Below are positions 38,749 to 47,291 of a DNA stretch of 64,000 nt, piece after piece (positions within the stretch are counted from its first letter, which is position 1; every line of letters begins with the position of its first letter). The notes beneath the pieces were generated by a model. It had not been told where the DNA came from, ran no database searches, and saw only the letters and a list, made by a program, of their open reading frames with translations. The DNA is from CAZLYF01 sp964586835 (GTDB lineage: Bacteria > Bacillota > Clostridia > Christensenellales > Aristaeellaceae): the NCBI GenBank assembly GCA_964586835.1, contig CAZPIC010000007.1, forward strand, positions 1 to 64,000, in the 5' to 3' direction. Made by a program: the position numbers and the translations under genes.

Positions 38749-40261
38749 CGCGCTCACCTCCCTGTAAAAGACGGTTCATCGCGCTGACATAGGCAAGCAG
38801 ACTGGCCTCCACGATGTCCGTGGACAGCCCCCGCCCGGTCACGGAAAGGTCGTCGCAGCGCAGGCGAACCACAGCCTCTCCCTGGGCATCCTTGCCCTCG
38901 GACACGGTATGGATGCTGTAGTCCTCCAGTGCGTGACCTCGCACAGGAATGATCTTGTCGATCGCCTTAAACGCCGCATCAATGGGCCCGTTGCCCACCG
39001 CCACCTCCTCCTTGCGCTCGGTCCCCGCCGTCAACTGTACAACGGCACTGGAGGATACGACGTTTCCGCTGTTCACCGCAAAGCGGTCCAGACGGAAACG
39101 CCCGGGCTCTTCAAGCTTTCGATGAGAAACCAGGGCTTCCAGATCTCGGCGGTTAATATGCTTTTTGCGGTCGGCCAGTTCCTTGAAGCGCACAAAGAGC
39201 CGGTCCATCTCCGTGCCGTCGGGCTCGTAGCCCAAGGCTTTCAGTGCGTTTTGTACAGCGTGCTTGCCGCTGTGCTTGCCAAGCACAAGTCTGTTTTGCG
39301 CCAAGCCAACGGATTCGGGCGTCATGATCTCATAGGTGTCCCGTCTGGCGAGCACTCCGTGCTGGTGGATGCCCGACTCGTGCGCGAAGGCATTGCGGCC
39401 AACGACAGCCTTGTTGAGAGGCGCGACCAGGCCGAGCACGTTGTAGATCAGGCGACTGGTTGGAAAGATGCGGGTCGTGTTGACGCCGGAATCGCAACCG
39501 TAGTGATCCCGACGGGTATGAAGCGCCATCACGACCTCCTCCAGCGCTGCGTTTCCCGCCCGCTCGCCGAGCCCGTTGACGGTGCATTCCACCTGGGTAG
39601 CTCCCGCCTCCACGGCCGCCAGCGTATTCGCCACAGCAAGGCCGAGGTCATCGTGGCAATGGACAGAAATTTCCGCCTTCTCGATCCCGGCAGCATGCTC
39701 CCTTAAGTAGGTGATCAGACCCGCCATTTCCCCTGGTGTCGTGTATCCCACCGTATCGGGAATGTTGATCACCGTGGCGCCCGCCTTCACCGCCACCTCC
39801 ACAACCCGAGCCAGGAAGGCGGGCTCGCTGCGTGTCGCATCCTCAGCGGAAAACTCCACGTCTTCACAGTAGTGTTTCGCGTAGGCGACCATGGCGCCTG
39901 CTGTTTCAAGCACATGCTCAGGCTTCATCCTAAGCTTGTATTCCATGTGGGTGGGAGAGGTCGCGATGAAGGTATGGATACGCGGGGCCCGCGCCTCCTT
40001 TACAGCCTCCCAGGCAGCGTCGATATCTCCCTTCACGGCCCGGGCAAGGCTTGCGACCCTGCAGTTTTTTACAAGGGATGCGACCGATCGGACTGCCTCG
40101 AAATCCCCAGGAGAAGCGATGGCGAAGCCCGCCTCCAGGGCGTCCACGCCAAGCTTTTCAAGCGCCAGTGCAATCTCAAGCTTCTCGTGAAGGTCCATGC
40201 TGCATCCCGGCGCCTGTTCCCCGTCCCTGAGCGTCGTATCAAATACCTTGATCTGCTTCAT
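38738..40261 (-). CDS. leuA: 2-isopropylmalate synthase
   Basis: LeuA condenses 2-oxoisovalerate with acetyl-CoA, the committed step of leucine synthesis. The 507-residue protein has FDTTLRDGEQAPGCSM at 7-22, NIPDTVGYTTPGE near 163, SVHCHDDLGLAVAN near 197-210 with the metal-binding HxH, VNGLGERAGNAALEEV near 227, and GKHSGKHA near 330. The C-terminal 120 residues are the allosteric domain that senses leucine. It starts two bases after the ilvD stop, behind GAGGAGG. Confidence 0.97.
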   Translation of the reverse strand: MKQIKVFDTTLRDGEQAPGCSMDLHEKLEIALALEKLGVDALEAGFAIASPGDFEAVRSVASLVKNCRVASLARAVKGDIDAAWEAVKEARAPRIHTFIATSPTHMEYKLRMKPEHVLETAGAMVAYAKHYCEDVEFSAEDATRSEPAFLARVVEVAVKAGATVINIPDTVGYTTPGEMAGLITYLREHAAGIEKAEISVHCHDDLGLAVANTLAAVEAGATQVECTVNGLGERAGNAALEEVVMALHTRRDHYGCDSGVNTTRIFPTSRLIYNVLGLVAPLNKAVVGRNAFAHESGIHQHGVLARRDTYEIMTPESVGLAQNRLVLGKHSGKHAVQNALKALGYEPDGTEMDRLFVRFKELADRKKHINRRDLEALVSHRKLEEPGRFRLDRFAVNSGNVVSSSAVVQLTAGTERKEEVAVGNGPIDAAFKAIDKIIPVRGHALEDYSIHTVSEGKDAQGEAVVRLRCDDLSVTGRGLSTDIVEASLLAYVSAMNRLLQGGERGEN

Positions 40262-40263
40262 GT

Positions 40264-41934
40264 CTACGCCTCCTCTGATAAAAGCACGGCGCCCCGGTCC
40301 GCGGAACTGACCTGGGCCGCGTAACGGCGCAGGTAGCCCGACACCTCCGAGCGCCTGGGCTCCACAAACGCTTCCTTCCTCCGCGCAAGCTCGTTTGCGT
40401 CCACCTGCAACTCGATCCGCTCGCCCGGGATATCGATGTGGATGCTATCCCCCTCTAAGATCAGCGCAATGAGTCCGCCTGAGGCTGCCTCGGGCGAAAT
40501 ATGCCCGATACACGGGCCGCGTGTTGCACCCGAAAAACGGCCGTCCGTGATGAGGGCGATCTCATCGAGGATCCCCATGCCCGCCAGCGACGACGTGATG
40601 GCAAGCATCTCGCGCATGCCCGGTCCGCCTCGGGGCCCTTCGTAGCGAATGACCACCACGTCTCCAGGCCGGATGCCCCCCTTTCCGATAGCCTCCGCCG
40701 CAGCCTCTTCTCCGTCAAAGACCCTGGCTGGGCCCGTATGTCGGAGCATATGGTTCGACACAGCACTCTGCTTGACCACGGCGCCCCCTGGCGCAAGGTT
40801 GCCAAAGAGGACCTTCAGTCCGCCCTCAGAGGACCAGGGTGAGGAAGCCCGCCTGATGACGTTTCCGTCGGGCACGGGCGCATCGCCAGCCACTTCCCCC
40901 ACCGTACGCAGGCCAACGGTCACGGCTGTGGCGTCTATAAGCCCCTGCCCCAGAAGCTCGCGCATGACGGCGGGAATCCCGCCGCCTGCATCCAGATCCT
41001 GCATGTGATGAGGGCCCGCAGGCGCTAATCTGCACAGGTTGGGTGTGCGTGCACTGATCTCGTTGAGGAGATCCATTGACCAGGGAACCCCTGCTTCCGC
41101 TGCGATCGCCGCCAGGTGCAGCACCGTGTTTGTCGAGCAGCCCAGTGCCATGTCTACGTGGAGAGCGTTTCGAAAGGCCGCCTCTGTCATGATGTCCCGG
41201 GCACGGACCTCTGCCGCCAGCAGCGCCATGACCGCCTCGCCCGTCCGCTTTGCCAGGTGCAGCCGAGCCGCATAAACCGCCGGAATGCTGCCGTTCCCCG
41301 GCAGCGCCATACCGATTGCCTCCGCGAGGCAGTTCATGGAATTGGCGGTAAACATCCCCGAGCAGGAACCGCACCCGGGACAAGCCAGGTCTTCCACCCT
41401 AGTAAAATCTTCCCGGGTGATGTGGCCTGCTTTCAGAGCACCCACTGCCTCAAACACCGTGTTCAGGTCAAGGCTTCTTCCCTCCCAGCTTAAGGAAAGC
41501 ATGGGGCCTCCCGATACGAAGATGGAAGGGAGGTTCAGCCTTGCCGCCGCCATCAGCATACCCGGCACAACCTTGTCACAGCTGGGAATAAACACCATCG
41601 CGTCGAAGCAATGGGCTCGAGCTACGCATTCAATGCTGTCCGCAATGAGCTCCCTGGTGCACAGGGAATAGCGCATGCCCTCATGCCCCATCGCGATACC
41701 GTCACAAACGGCGATGGTATTCAATTCAAGGGGCGTCCCCCCAGCCGAGAGGACCCCGTCTTTTACAGCGCGCGCGATCATGGGGAGGTGGACATGCCCC
41801 GGAACCGTTTCCGTATAGGAGTTGACAATCCCGATGAGCGGCTTCTTCATTTGCTCGTCCGTCAAGCCGCAGGCTTTCAGCAGGGACCTGTGCGGGGCCC
41901 TGTCGGGCCCTGCCTTGATGCGGTCTGAGTTCAT
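40264..41934 (-). CDS. ilvD: dihydroxy-acid dehydratase
   Basis: IlvD dehydrates dihydroxy acids to the 2-oxo acid precursors of valine and isoleucine using an Fe-S cluster. The 556-residue protein shows IGIVNSYTETVPGH near 34-47, FIPSCDKVVPGMLMAAARLN near 115, CPGCGSCSGMFTANSMNCLA near 186-205 with the cluster cysteines, and ITDGRFSGATRGPCIGHISP near 465. Length and motifs are standard. It overlaps the ilvC stop by 4 bases. Confidence 0.97.
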   Translation of the reverse strand: MNSDRIKAGPDRAPHRSLLKACGLTDEQMKKPLIGIVNSYTETVPGHVHLPMIARAVKDGVLSAGGTPLELNTIAVCDGIAMGHEGMRYSLCTRELIADSIECVARAHCFDAMVFIPSCDKVVPGMLMAAARLNLPSIFVSGGPMLSLSWEGRSLDLNTVFEAVGALKAGHITREDFTRVEDLACPGCGSCSGMFTANSMNCLAEAIGMALPGNGSIPAVYAARLHLAKRTGEAVMALLAAEVRARDIMTEAAFRNALHVDMALGCSTNTVLHLAAIAAEAGVPWSMDLLNEISARTPNLCRLAPAGPHHMQDLDAGGGIPAVMRELLGQGLIDATAVTVGLRTVGEVAGDAPVPDGNVIRRASSPWSSEGGLKVLFGNLAPGGAVVKQSAVSNHMLRHTGPARVFDGEEAAAEAIGKGGIRPGDVVVIRYEGPRGGPGMREMLAITSSLAGMGILDEIALITDGRFSGATRGPCIGHISPEAASGGLIALILEGDSIHIDIPGERIELQVDANELARRKEAFVEPRRSEVSGYLRRYAAQVSSADRGAVLLSEEA

Positions 41935-42968
41935 TCGTTTTGGCCCTTTCTCCCCTCGGCGTCTTCTGGCAGAGCCCCCGTATTCTTCCAGCTCATCTTC
42001 GCACGAAGCTCCTCACCCGTCTTTTCGATGAGGCTTTCCCTGGCCATCTGGCGCATCGCCCTGAAGGCGGGACGGTTGGCCTGGTTTTCAAGGATCCAGT
42101 TCCTTGCGAAACTCCCATCGCGGATCTCCGCGAGCACCTTCTTCATCTCTTGCTTGGTTTCTTCCGAGATGATCCTGGGCCCTACGGTATAGTCACCGTA
42201 TTCGGCTGTGTCGCTGACCGAATAGCGCATGAAGGACAGCCCTCCCGCTGCCACAAGATCGATGATGAGCTTCATCTCGTGGACACACTCAAAGTACGCG
42301 CTCTCCGGCTGGTAGCCCGCCTCCACAAGGGTGTCAAAGCCCGCCTTCATCAGGGCTGTCACCCCGCCACAGAGCACCGCCTGCTCTCCGAAGAGGTCCG
42401 TCTCGGTCTCTTCCTGAAAGCTGGTTTCCAGGATTCCTGCCCGTGCTCCCCCGATCGCCGCCGCATAGGCCAGAGCGATGTTCAGAGCCTGCCCCGACCT
42501 GTCTTGCTGCACGGCCACCAGGCAGGGCACGCCTTTCCCCTCCTGGTACTGGCTTCGCACGGTATGTCCCGGGCCTTTGGGCGCCACCATGATGACGTCT
42601 ATATCCCCGGGGGGCACAATCTGACCGAAGTGGATATTGAACCCGTGGGCAAAGGCGAGTACGGCCCCCGACTTTAGGTTCGGAGCGATGCTTTCCCTGT
42701 AGAGGGCAGCCTGTTTCTCGTCATTGACCAGGACCATCGTCAAGTCCGCTTCCCGTACGGCGTCTCCGGCGTTTTTGACGGGGAACCCCGCTTCCCGGGC
42801 CGCCACGGCGGACCTGGACCCCTCATAGAGGCCGATCGTTACATCCACGCCGCTGTCCCGCAGATTGAGGGCGTGGGCGTGTCCCTGGCTGCCGTAACCG
42901 ATGACGGCAATACGCTTGTTCTTCAGAAGACTCCTGTCACAGTCCTTCTCGTAATACATCCTTGCCAT
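41931..42968 (-). CDS. ilvC: ketol-acid reductoisomerase
   Basis: IlvC isomerises and reduces acetolactate and acetohydroxybutyrate. The 345-residue class I enzyme has IAVIGYGSQGHAHALNLRDS near 20-39 (nucleotide site), FAHGFNIHFGQI near 107, MVAPKGPGH near 126, and ETETDLFGEQAVLCGG near 187 with the metal carboxylates. ATG 42968 is preferred because AAAAGGAG lies 8 bases upstream; the GTG at 42977 is too close to it. The C-terminal 20 residues are extended and charged. Confidence 0.97.
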   Translation of the reverse strand: MARMYYEKDCDRSLLKNKRIAVIGYGSQGHAHALNLRDSGVDVTIGLYEGSRSAVAAREAGFPVKNAGDAVREADLTMVLVNDEKQAALYRESIAPNLKSGAVLAFAHGFNIHFGQIVPPGDIDVIMVAPKGPGHTVRSQYQEGKGVPCLVAVQQDRSGQALNIALAYAAAIGGARAGILETSFQEETETDLFGEQAVLCGGVTALMKAGFDTLVEAGYQPESAYFECVHEMKLIIDLVAAGGLSFMRYSVSDTAEYGDYTVGPRIISEETKQEMKKVLAEIRDGSFARNWILENQANRPAFRAMRQMARESLIEKTGEELRAKMSWKNTGALPEDAEGRKGQNE

Positions 42969-42973
42969 GCTGT

Positions 42974-43486
42974 TCACTCCTTTTCACTCACTGTCAGGGT
43001 ATAGCCGTTTCGGCCTATGGCCGTTACGCCCGTGCGGCAAAGCTCTGTGATGTGGTAGGGGGCCAGACAGGCGATGAAGGAGTCGAGTTTCATTCTTTCG
43101 CCCGTAATCTCGACGGTCATCGATTCGGGCGACAGGTCGACCACCTTGGCACGGAAGATGTTCACCGCCTCCATCGCGGAGCCCCGCTCCTGCGCCCCTA
43201 CCCCCAATTTGACCAGCATCAGTTCCCGCAGCACCGTGCGTTCAAGATCCATGATCGTGGCCTCTTTCACGTCCGGAAGCTTTTTCAGCTGTTTAAGGAT
43301 CTGTTCCTGTGCATCCGTGTCCCCCGTTGCCATGACTGTGATGCGAGACACAAGCGGGTTTTCCGTCTCTCCCACAGAAAGGCTGTTGATGTTGTAACCC
43401 CGTCTTCCAAACAACGCTGATACTCTGGTCAGCACCCCTGATTCATTGCTGACCAACATCGACAGGATGAATCTGTCCGCTTCCAC
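42974..43486 (-). CDS. ilvN: acetolactate synthase small subunit
   Basis: This regulatory subunit makes acetolactate synthase sensitive to feedback by valine. The 170-residue protein begins with an ACT domain, ILSMLVSNESGVLTRVSALF, then GRRGYNINSLSVG, and has a second ACT-like C-terminal domain. GTG 43486 is selected: AAGGGGG lies 8 bases upstream, while the GTG at 43495 abuts it. It starts 5 bases after the ilvB stop and is followed by ilvC 5 bases after its own stop. Confidence 0.95.
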   Translation of the reverse strand: MEADRFILSMLVSNESGVLTRVSALFGRRGYNINSLSVGETENPLVSRITVMATGDTDAQEQILKQLKKLPDVKEATIMDLERTVLRELMLVKLGVGAQERGSAMEAVNIFRAKVVDLSPESMTVEITGERMKLDSFIACLAPYHITELCRTGVTAIGRNGYTLTVSEKE

Positions 43487-43491
43487 GCCAC

Positions 43492-45159
43492 TCACCCCCT
43501 TAAAATGATATCGTCGATGGTGCCCCCAGGCGGGATCATGGGCAGCACCTTTTCATCCGGGTCGATCGCCACATCGATGACCACAGGCCCCTGAAGGCGG
43601 AAAGCCTCGTCCAGCGCAGGGTTCAGTTCCGCAGCATCGGAAACGCGCAGTCCCGCTGCACCAAAGGCCTCCGCCAGGCGTACAAAGTCCGTGACCCGCC
43701 CCGTACTCGTGTTTGAGTACCTGCAGTCATAGAAAAGCGCCTGCCACTGTCGCACCATGCCAAGCGCTGTGTTGTTGAGCACCAGCACCACGATGGGCAG
43801 CCTGTAGGAGACCGCGGTCGCCAGCTCGTTCATGTTCATATGAAAGCTGCCATCGCTTGTAAACAACACGGTCTTCTTCGAGCCGGAACCTACGCAGGCT
43901 CCTATGGCCCCCCCCATTCCATAGCCCATTGTTCCCAAGCCACCTGAGGTTACAAGGGTCCCTGGTTTTTTGAAATGGTAGTACTGCGCTACCCACATCT
44001 GGTGCTGGCCTACGTCCGTGGCGACAAAAGCGTCCCCTGCCCTGCGGCTGACCTCACCGATGACCATCTGCGGGTTCAGCCGCGACATGTCCATGTCCAG
44101 GCGCTTGTCGGGCTCGCTCCGGATGGCTTCCACCTCCGCGTGCCAGTCCGCGCGCTCACGACGGACCCCAACAGCCAGAAGCTCCTCAAGCACCGCTTTC
44201 ACATCGCCGACCAGATAGGCCCGAGCCGGGATGTTTTTCCCGATCTCCGCAGGATCAATGTCGATATGGAGCACCCTGCGCCCATTAATATAAGCGCGCT
44301 TATTGCCCGTAGCACGGTCTGAGAAGCGCGTGCCCACTGCGATTAAAAGGTCTGAGTGGGACAACGCTTTGGAGGCTGCGTATAGGCCGTGCATGCCCGT
44401 CATCCCAAGAAACCTGGGATGATCCCAGGGAACGGCGGACAGCCCCATCATGCTGGCACCGATGGGGGCATCGATCTCGTCTGCAAGGCGCATGAGCGCC
44501 TCGGAAGCGCCTGAGCGAACAACACCGCCGCCAATATAGATAAACGGATTCCGTGAGTTGTTGATCAGGACGGCTGCGTCCGCGAAGGCCCTGTCGGGTG
44601 GCAATTTGGCTTCTGTGCGTTCTGTCTCTGTTTTTGTCTCAAACTCGCAATCTGCCGACTGGACGTCCTTGGGCAGGTCCACAAGGACGGGGCCCGGTCG
44701 ACCTGTCCTGGCCAGATGAAAGGCCTGGCGCAGAGTGTCGGCAAGCTTTGCCACATCCTTGACAATATAGTTATGCTTCGTGACGGGCATGGTAATCCCG
44801 GTGATGTCCACCTCCTGAAAGCTATCCCTGCCAATCAGTGAGGTCGCCACGTTTCCGGTGACCGCCACCATGGGGACAGAGTCCAGGTAGGCGTTGGCGA
44901 TGCCAGTGACCAGGTTGGTTGCCCCGGGGCCGGAAGTCGCGATGACCACGCCCGTCTTCCCGGTGGCCCTGGCGTAGCCGTCCGCCGCGTGCACCGCTCC
45001 CTGCTCGTGGCAGGTCAGGACATGACGGATCTCGCCGCAGCGCTTGTAGAGCTCGTCATAGATGTGAAGGACAGCCCCGCCCGGATAGCCAAAGACGGTG
45101 TCCACCCCCTCCTCTTTGAACACCTCCATCAGGATTTGCGCGCCACTCCGTTTCATCAT
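43492..45159 (-). CDS. ilvB: acetolactate synthase large subunit
   Basis: IlvB is the TPP- and FAD-dependent catalytic subunit that makes acetolactate and acetohydroxybutyrate. The 555-residue protein has VFGYPGGAVLHIYDEL near 22, HEQGAVHAADGYARATGK near 51 with the catalytic Glu, SGPGATNLVTGIANAYLDSV near 77, GGGVVRSGAS near 210, and the TPP motif FTSDGSFHMNMNELATA near 430, then VLNNTALGMVRQWQ. AAGGAGGGTC precedes the start. It is first in the operon, 17 bases downstream of the attenuator terminator. Confidence 0.97.
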   Translation of the reverse strand: MMKRSGAQILMEVFKEEGVDTVFGYPGGAVLHIYDELYKRCGEIRHVLTCHEQGAVHAADGYARATGKTGVVIATSGPGATNLVTGIANAYLDSVPMVAVTGNVATSLIGRDSFQEVDITGITMPVTKHNYIVKDVAKLADTLRQAFHLARTGRPGPVLVDLPKDVQSADCEFETKTETERTEAKLPPDRAFADAAVLINNSRNPFIYIGGGVVRSGASEALMRLADEIDAPIGASMMGLSAVPWDHPRFLGMTGMHGLYAASKALSHSDLLIAVGTRFSDRATGNKRAYINGRRVLHIDIDPAEIGKNIPARAYLVGDVKAVLEELLAVGVRRERADWHAEVEAIRSEPDKRLDMDMSRLNPQMVIGEVSRRAGDAFVATDVGQHQMWVAQYYHFKKPGTLVTSGGLGTMGYGMGGAIGACVGSGSKKTVLFTSDGSFHMNMNELATAVSYRLPIVVLVLNNTALGMVRQWQALFYDCRYSNTSTGRVTDFVRLAEAFGAAGLRVSDAAELNPALDEAFRLQGPVVIDVAIDPDEKVLPMIPPGGTIDDIILRG

Positions 45160-45175
45160 GACCCTCCTTCCCTGT

Positions 45176-45218
45176 AAAAAAGCCCCCCTGCTTCCGACTT
45201 CGCGGTCGCAGGGGGGCT
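45176..45218 (-). terminator. ilv operon attenuator terminator
   Basis: On the minus strand AGCCCCCCTG pairs with CAGGGGGGCT, enclosing an inner CGAC/GTCG stem, and six T follow. It ends 17 bases before ilvB, so it must be bypassed for operon expression. GGGCTT at about 45264-45269 could pair with AAGCC just before the terminator to form a competing antiterminator. Confidence 0.9.
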
Positions 45219-45235
45219 GGCTTCCGGTGTCCCGT

Positions 45236-45358
45236 CTATCCTAAAGACTTCATCCTGTGCTCAAGCCCACATACGTCCGCATCATTGCCCGCTACGATCA
45301 CTCGTACGAGGGCAATGATGCTAATCAGGATGAGGCTTGCGGAAATCCGGTTTTGCAC
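45236..45358 (-). CDS. ilvL: ilv leader peptide (40 residues)
   Basis: GTG at 45358 lies 6 bases after AAGGAG and opens a 40-codon frame ending at TAG 45236-45238. Residues 9-22 read LILISIIALVRVIV, in which 11 of 14 are Ile, Leu or Val. This is the classical leader-peptide design for ribosome-mediated attenuation by all three branched-chain amino acids. The frame lies between a consensus promoter and the terminator in front of ilvB, and its branched-chain codons overlap the first arm of the hairpin at 45279-45321. The C-terminal half (NDADVCGLEHRMKSLG) is ordinary. The symbol follows the usual name for such leaders; residue sequence itself is not conserved between species. Confidence 0.85.
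   Translation of the reverse strand: MQNRISASLILISIIALVRVIVAGNDADVCGLEHRMKSLG
45279..45321 (-). promoter_or_regulatory. attenuator pause/sequestor hairpin
   Basis: GCATCATTGCCC and GGGCAATGATGC (45310-45321 and 45279-45290) form a perfect 12-bp stem with a 19-base loop inside the leader reading frame. A ribosome stalled on the Ile/Leu/Val run would cover the first arm and free the second, as expected for a 1:2 hairpin. Confidence 0.85.
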
Positions 45359-45384
45359 GGCTTACTCCTTCATTTGATTGCGGC

Positions 45385-45413
45385 ACTGTAACAGGATCAA
45401 AGCGCAATGTCAA
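45385..45413 (-). promoter_or_regulatory. ilv-leu operon promoter
   Basis: On the minus strand TTGACA (45408-45413), 17 bases, TACAGT (45385-45390), about 27 bases before the leader peptide start codon. Confidence 0.85.
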
Positions 45414-45475
45414 GGGCCTGGCCCAAATCATTTTCAGTGGCGCGCCCCTCACCCTCCCTTGCTGGATGCACCTCC

Positions 45476-45504
45476 TTGCCACTCCATCAACATGAAGCTA
45501 TAAT
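45476..45504 (+). promoter_or_regulatory. ireB-ruvX promoter
   Basis: TTGCCA (45476-45481), 17 bases, TATAAT (45499-45504), 22 bases before the ireB start. Confidence 0.75.
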
Positions 45505-45526
45505 GAAATAAAGGGGGAGGGAAGCC

Positions 45527-45790
45527 ATGAGCGAATCCAACGGCACCACACGGCTCAAGCCGCTTGCCGAAAGCCGGGAGACGGCCCGCGGCATCCTTCA
45601 GCATGTATACGGAGCCCTGCAGAACAAGGGCTACGATCCCATCGCCCAGCTGACCGGCTTTCTCCTGACCGGAGATCCTACCTATATCACCAGCCATGAC
45701 AACGCCCGTAGCCTTATTTGCAGGCTGGAGCGGGATGAAATCATCGAAGAGCTCGTGCACCATTACGTGGAGCACCACTTTAGCCCCTGA
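45527..45790 (+). CDS. ireB: IreB family regulatory phosphoprotein
   Basis: The 87-residue protein matches the IreB/DUF965 (UPF0297) family. In Enterococcus the homologue is phosphorylated by the Ser/Thr kinase IreK and tunes cephalosporin resistance. TARGILQHVYGALQNKGYDP, then IAQLTGFLLTGDPTYITSHD, is the family core, and the N-terminal SNGTTRLKP region bears the Thr residues that are phosphorylated in homologues. The ireB-ruvX-DUF1292 order is conserved in Bacillota. Its stop overlaps the ruvX start by one base. Confidence 0.94.
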   Translation: MSESNGTTRLKPLAESRETARGILQHVYGALQNKGYDPIAQLTGFLLTGDPTYITSHDNARSLICRLERDEIIEELVHHYVEHHFSP

Positions 45791-46215
45791 TGGGACGTTT
45801 AATCGGCCTTGACGTGGGCGACAGGCGCATAGGAGTTGCCGTAAGCGACAGCATGCGTATCATTGCCTCTCCCCATAGCGTCTATACAAGGCTTGGCGGC
45901 AATGCCGACATTGAATACTTCCAGCGCCTTTGTGAAGAGTTGGAAGCCGATGGCTACGTGCTGGGACTGCCGCGCAATATGGACGGAAAAGAAGGTAGCC
46001 AGGCGCAAAAGACGCGCGACTTTGGCGAGAGCCTTCGGAAGGCCGGGCTTTGCGTGGAATACCGGGATGAAAGGCTCAGTACTGCCTCCGCAAACAAGGC
46101 CCTGTTGGAAGGCGGTATGAGACGTGACAAGCGCAAGATGTCTGTCGATATGGTAGCCGCCGCGCTGATCCTGCAAAGCAGGCTTGACGCCCCCTGCGGC
46201 CCGGGCATCCCATAG
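45790..46215 (+). CDS. ruvX: Holliday junction resolvase-like RuvX/YqgF
   Basis: The 141-residue RNase H-fold protein starts GRLIGLDVGDRRIGVAVSDS, with the first catalytic Asp, and has YVLGLPRNMDG near 56 and EYRDERLSTASANKALLEGG near 90. YqgF acts in pre-16S rRNA processing and has been proposed as a Holliday junction resolvase; both are known for the family. It is translationally coupled to ireB. Confidence 0.95.
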   Translation: MGRLIGLDVGDRRIGVAVSDSMRIIASPHSVYTRLGGNADIEYFQRLCEELEADGYVLGLPRNMDGKEGSQAQKTRDFGESLRKAGLCVEYRDERLSTASANKALLEGGMRRDKRKMSVDMVAAALILQSRLDAPCGPGIP

Positions 46216-46219
46216 GCGC

Positions 46220-46249
46220 TTGCGGCAGGGGCCTAGACTTTGGTATAGT
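46220..46249 (+). promoter_or_regulatory. possible DUF1292 gene promoter
   Basis: TTGCGG (46220-46225), 18 bases, TATAGT (46244-46249), 43 bases before the start. Confidence 0.5.
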
Positions 46250-46292
46250 GCGCTGGCGCGCATCGCAAACACAGCGAAGGAGGAAAGCCCGG

Positions 46293-46649
46293 ATGAAAAA
46301 AGACGGGAAGGATCCGGCCAGGGCAGAGGATCTCGTCGACGAGATCGAAGACGAGGAGATGAGCATCGTCGAACTGACGGATGAAGACGGTGAAACCACT
46401 AAATTCGAATATCTGTCCACGATTGAGTATGAAAACGAAAACTATGTGGTACTCATGGCCCTCGAAGAGGATGAGGATGACGAGACCTTTGAGGACGAGG
46501 ATGAAGAGGATGAAGGCGAGGTTCTTATCCTGAGAATCGACAAGGGTGAGGACGGTGAGGACATCTACGTGTCCTGCGAGGACGAGGAAACCGCACAGAA
46601 GGTCTTTGACCTGTTCATGGAGCAACTTGACGCGGAGGACGAGGAATAA
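46293..46649 (+). CDS. DUF1292 acidic protein
   Basis: The 118-residue protein is extremely acidic and matches DUF1292 (YrzB-like): IVELTDEDGETTKFEYLSTI, then EYENENYVVLMALEED, and the C-terminal VSCEDEETAQKVFDLFMEQL. An acidic linker of about 20 residues sits in the middle. Function is unknown; it always travels with ireB and ruvX. ATG 46293 follows AAGGAGG; an in-frame ATG at 46248 lies within the promoter. Confidence 0.88.
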   Translation: MKKDGKDPARAEDLVDEIEDEEMSIVELTDEDGETTKFEYLSTIEYENENYVVLMALEEDEDDETFEDEDEEDEGEVLILRIDKGEDGEDIYVSCEDEETAQKVFDLFMEQLDAEDEE

Positions 46650-46669
46650 AGGCGCCCAACAGCGGGGAC

Positions 46670-46702
46670 AAAAAGGCACGGGGCATCACCCCGTGCCTTT
46701 TT
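46670..46702. terminator. bidirectional terminator
   Basis: AAAAAGGCACGGGG, CATCA and CCCCGTGCCTTTTT form a perfect stem with A and T runs on both sides, serving both the DUF1292 gene and the convergent zinc-ribbon gene. Confidence 0.92.
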
Positions 46703-46709
46703 CAGTAGC

Positions 46710-47240
46710 TCAGGGTTTACAGCCGGGCGTCAGTCGGATCAGCAAGCTGCCGAGCCCTGCCGCCCCAAGTCCGGGCAGCATCAACAGCAGCGCAGACAGG
46801 GCTGTCAGGCCCCAGTAAACAGCGGCTTCAAGCTCCCGGGCAGCGCCGTCGGGAAGGAACAGGGAAGCGACGGCGGAAAGCCAGCTGTCCCTGCGAATAA
46901 ACGACAGAAGAATCAGGGTTGCAGGCAGCAGCACCGCGAGGGTCAGCCCCACCGCCGTCAGCCATCGGCCTGTCACGCAGCGCACACGGCGTAGCAGCTC
47001 CGGCTCAGGAACCGGACGTCTCTGTCCTGCACGGCTGCGCGCAGACGTGAAAGAAGGCTCGTCGCGTCCGGTCGCCGGCCTCACCCTTTCCTGCTCAAAC
47101 GCACGCGCCTGGTCCGCCACAGAGGGCGTAATGACAGGCGTTCCCGTGCCAAAGCGCCGCGTATTGCGCGACGCGCCACAGCTGTGGCACCGCTGATAGG
47201 CTTCCTCGTTAGATGACTGGCATCGCGTGCAAATCCACAT
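46710..47240 (-). CDS. zinc-ribbon membrane protein
   Basis: The 176-residue protein begins MWICTRCQSSNEEAYQRCHS with CxxC...CxxC, a zinc ribbon like those at the N-terminus of many Bacillota membrane proteins. A disordered polar stretch (about 30-90) leads to two membrane helices, at about 95-116 and 140-170. No function is recognised. The start at 47240 follows GGAGAGAAAGGCC, 51 bases after the pfkA stop, and the gene ends at the shared terminator. Confidence 0.7.
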   Translation of the reverse strand: MWICTRCQSSNEEAYQRCHSCGASRNTRRFGTGTPVITPSVADQARAFEQERVRPATGRDEPSFTSARSRAGQRRPVPEPELLRRVRCVTGRWLTAVGLTLAVLLPATLILLSFIRRDSWLSAVASLFLPDGAARELEAAVYWGLTALSALLLMLPGLGAAGLGSLLIRLTPGCKP

Positions 47241-47291
47241 GGCCTTTCTCTCCGTTTGGGTACATATCACGGGCTGCTTTGAAACACAGCC

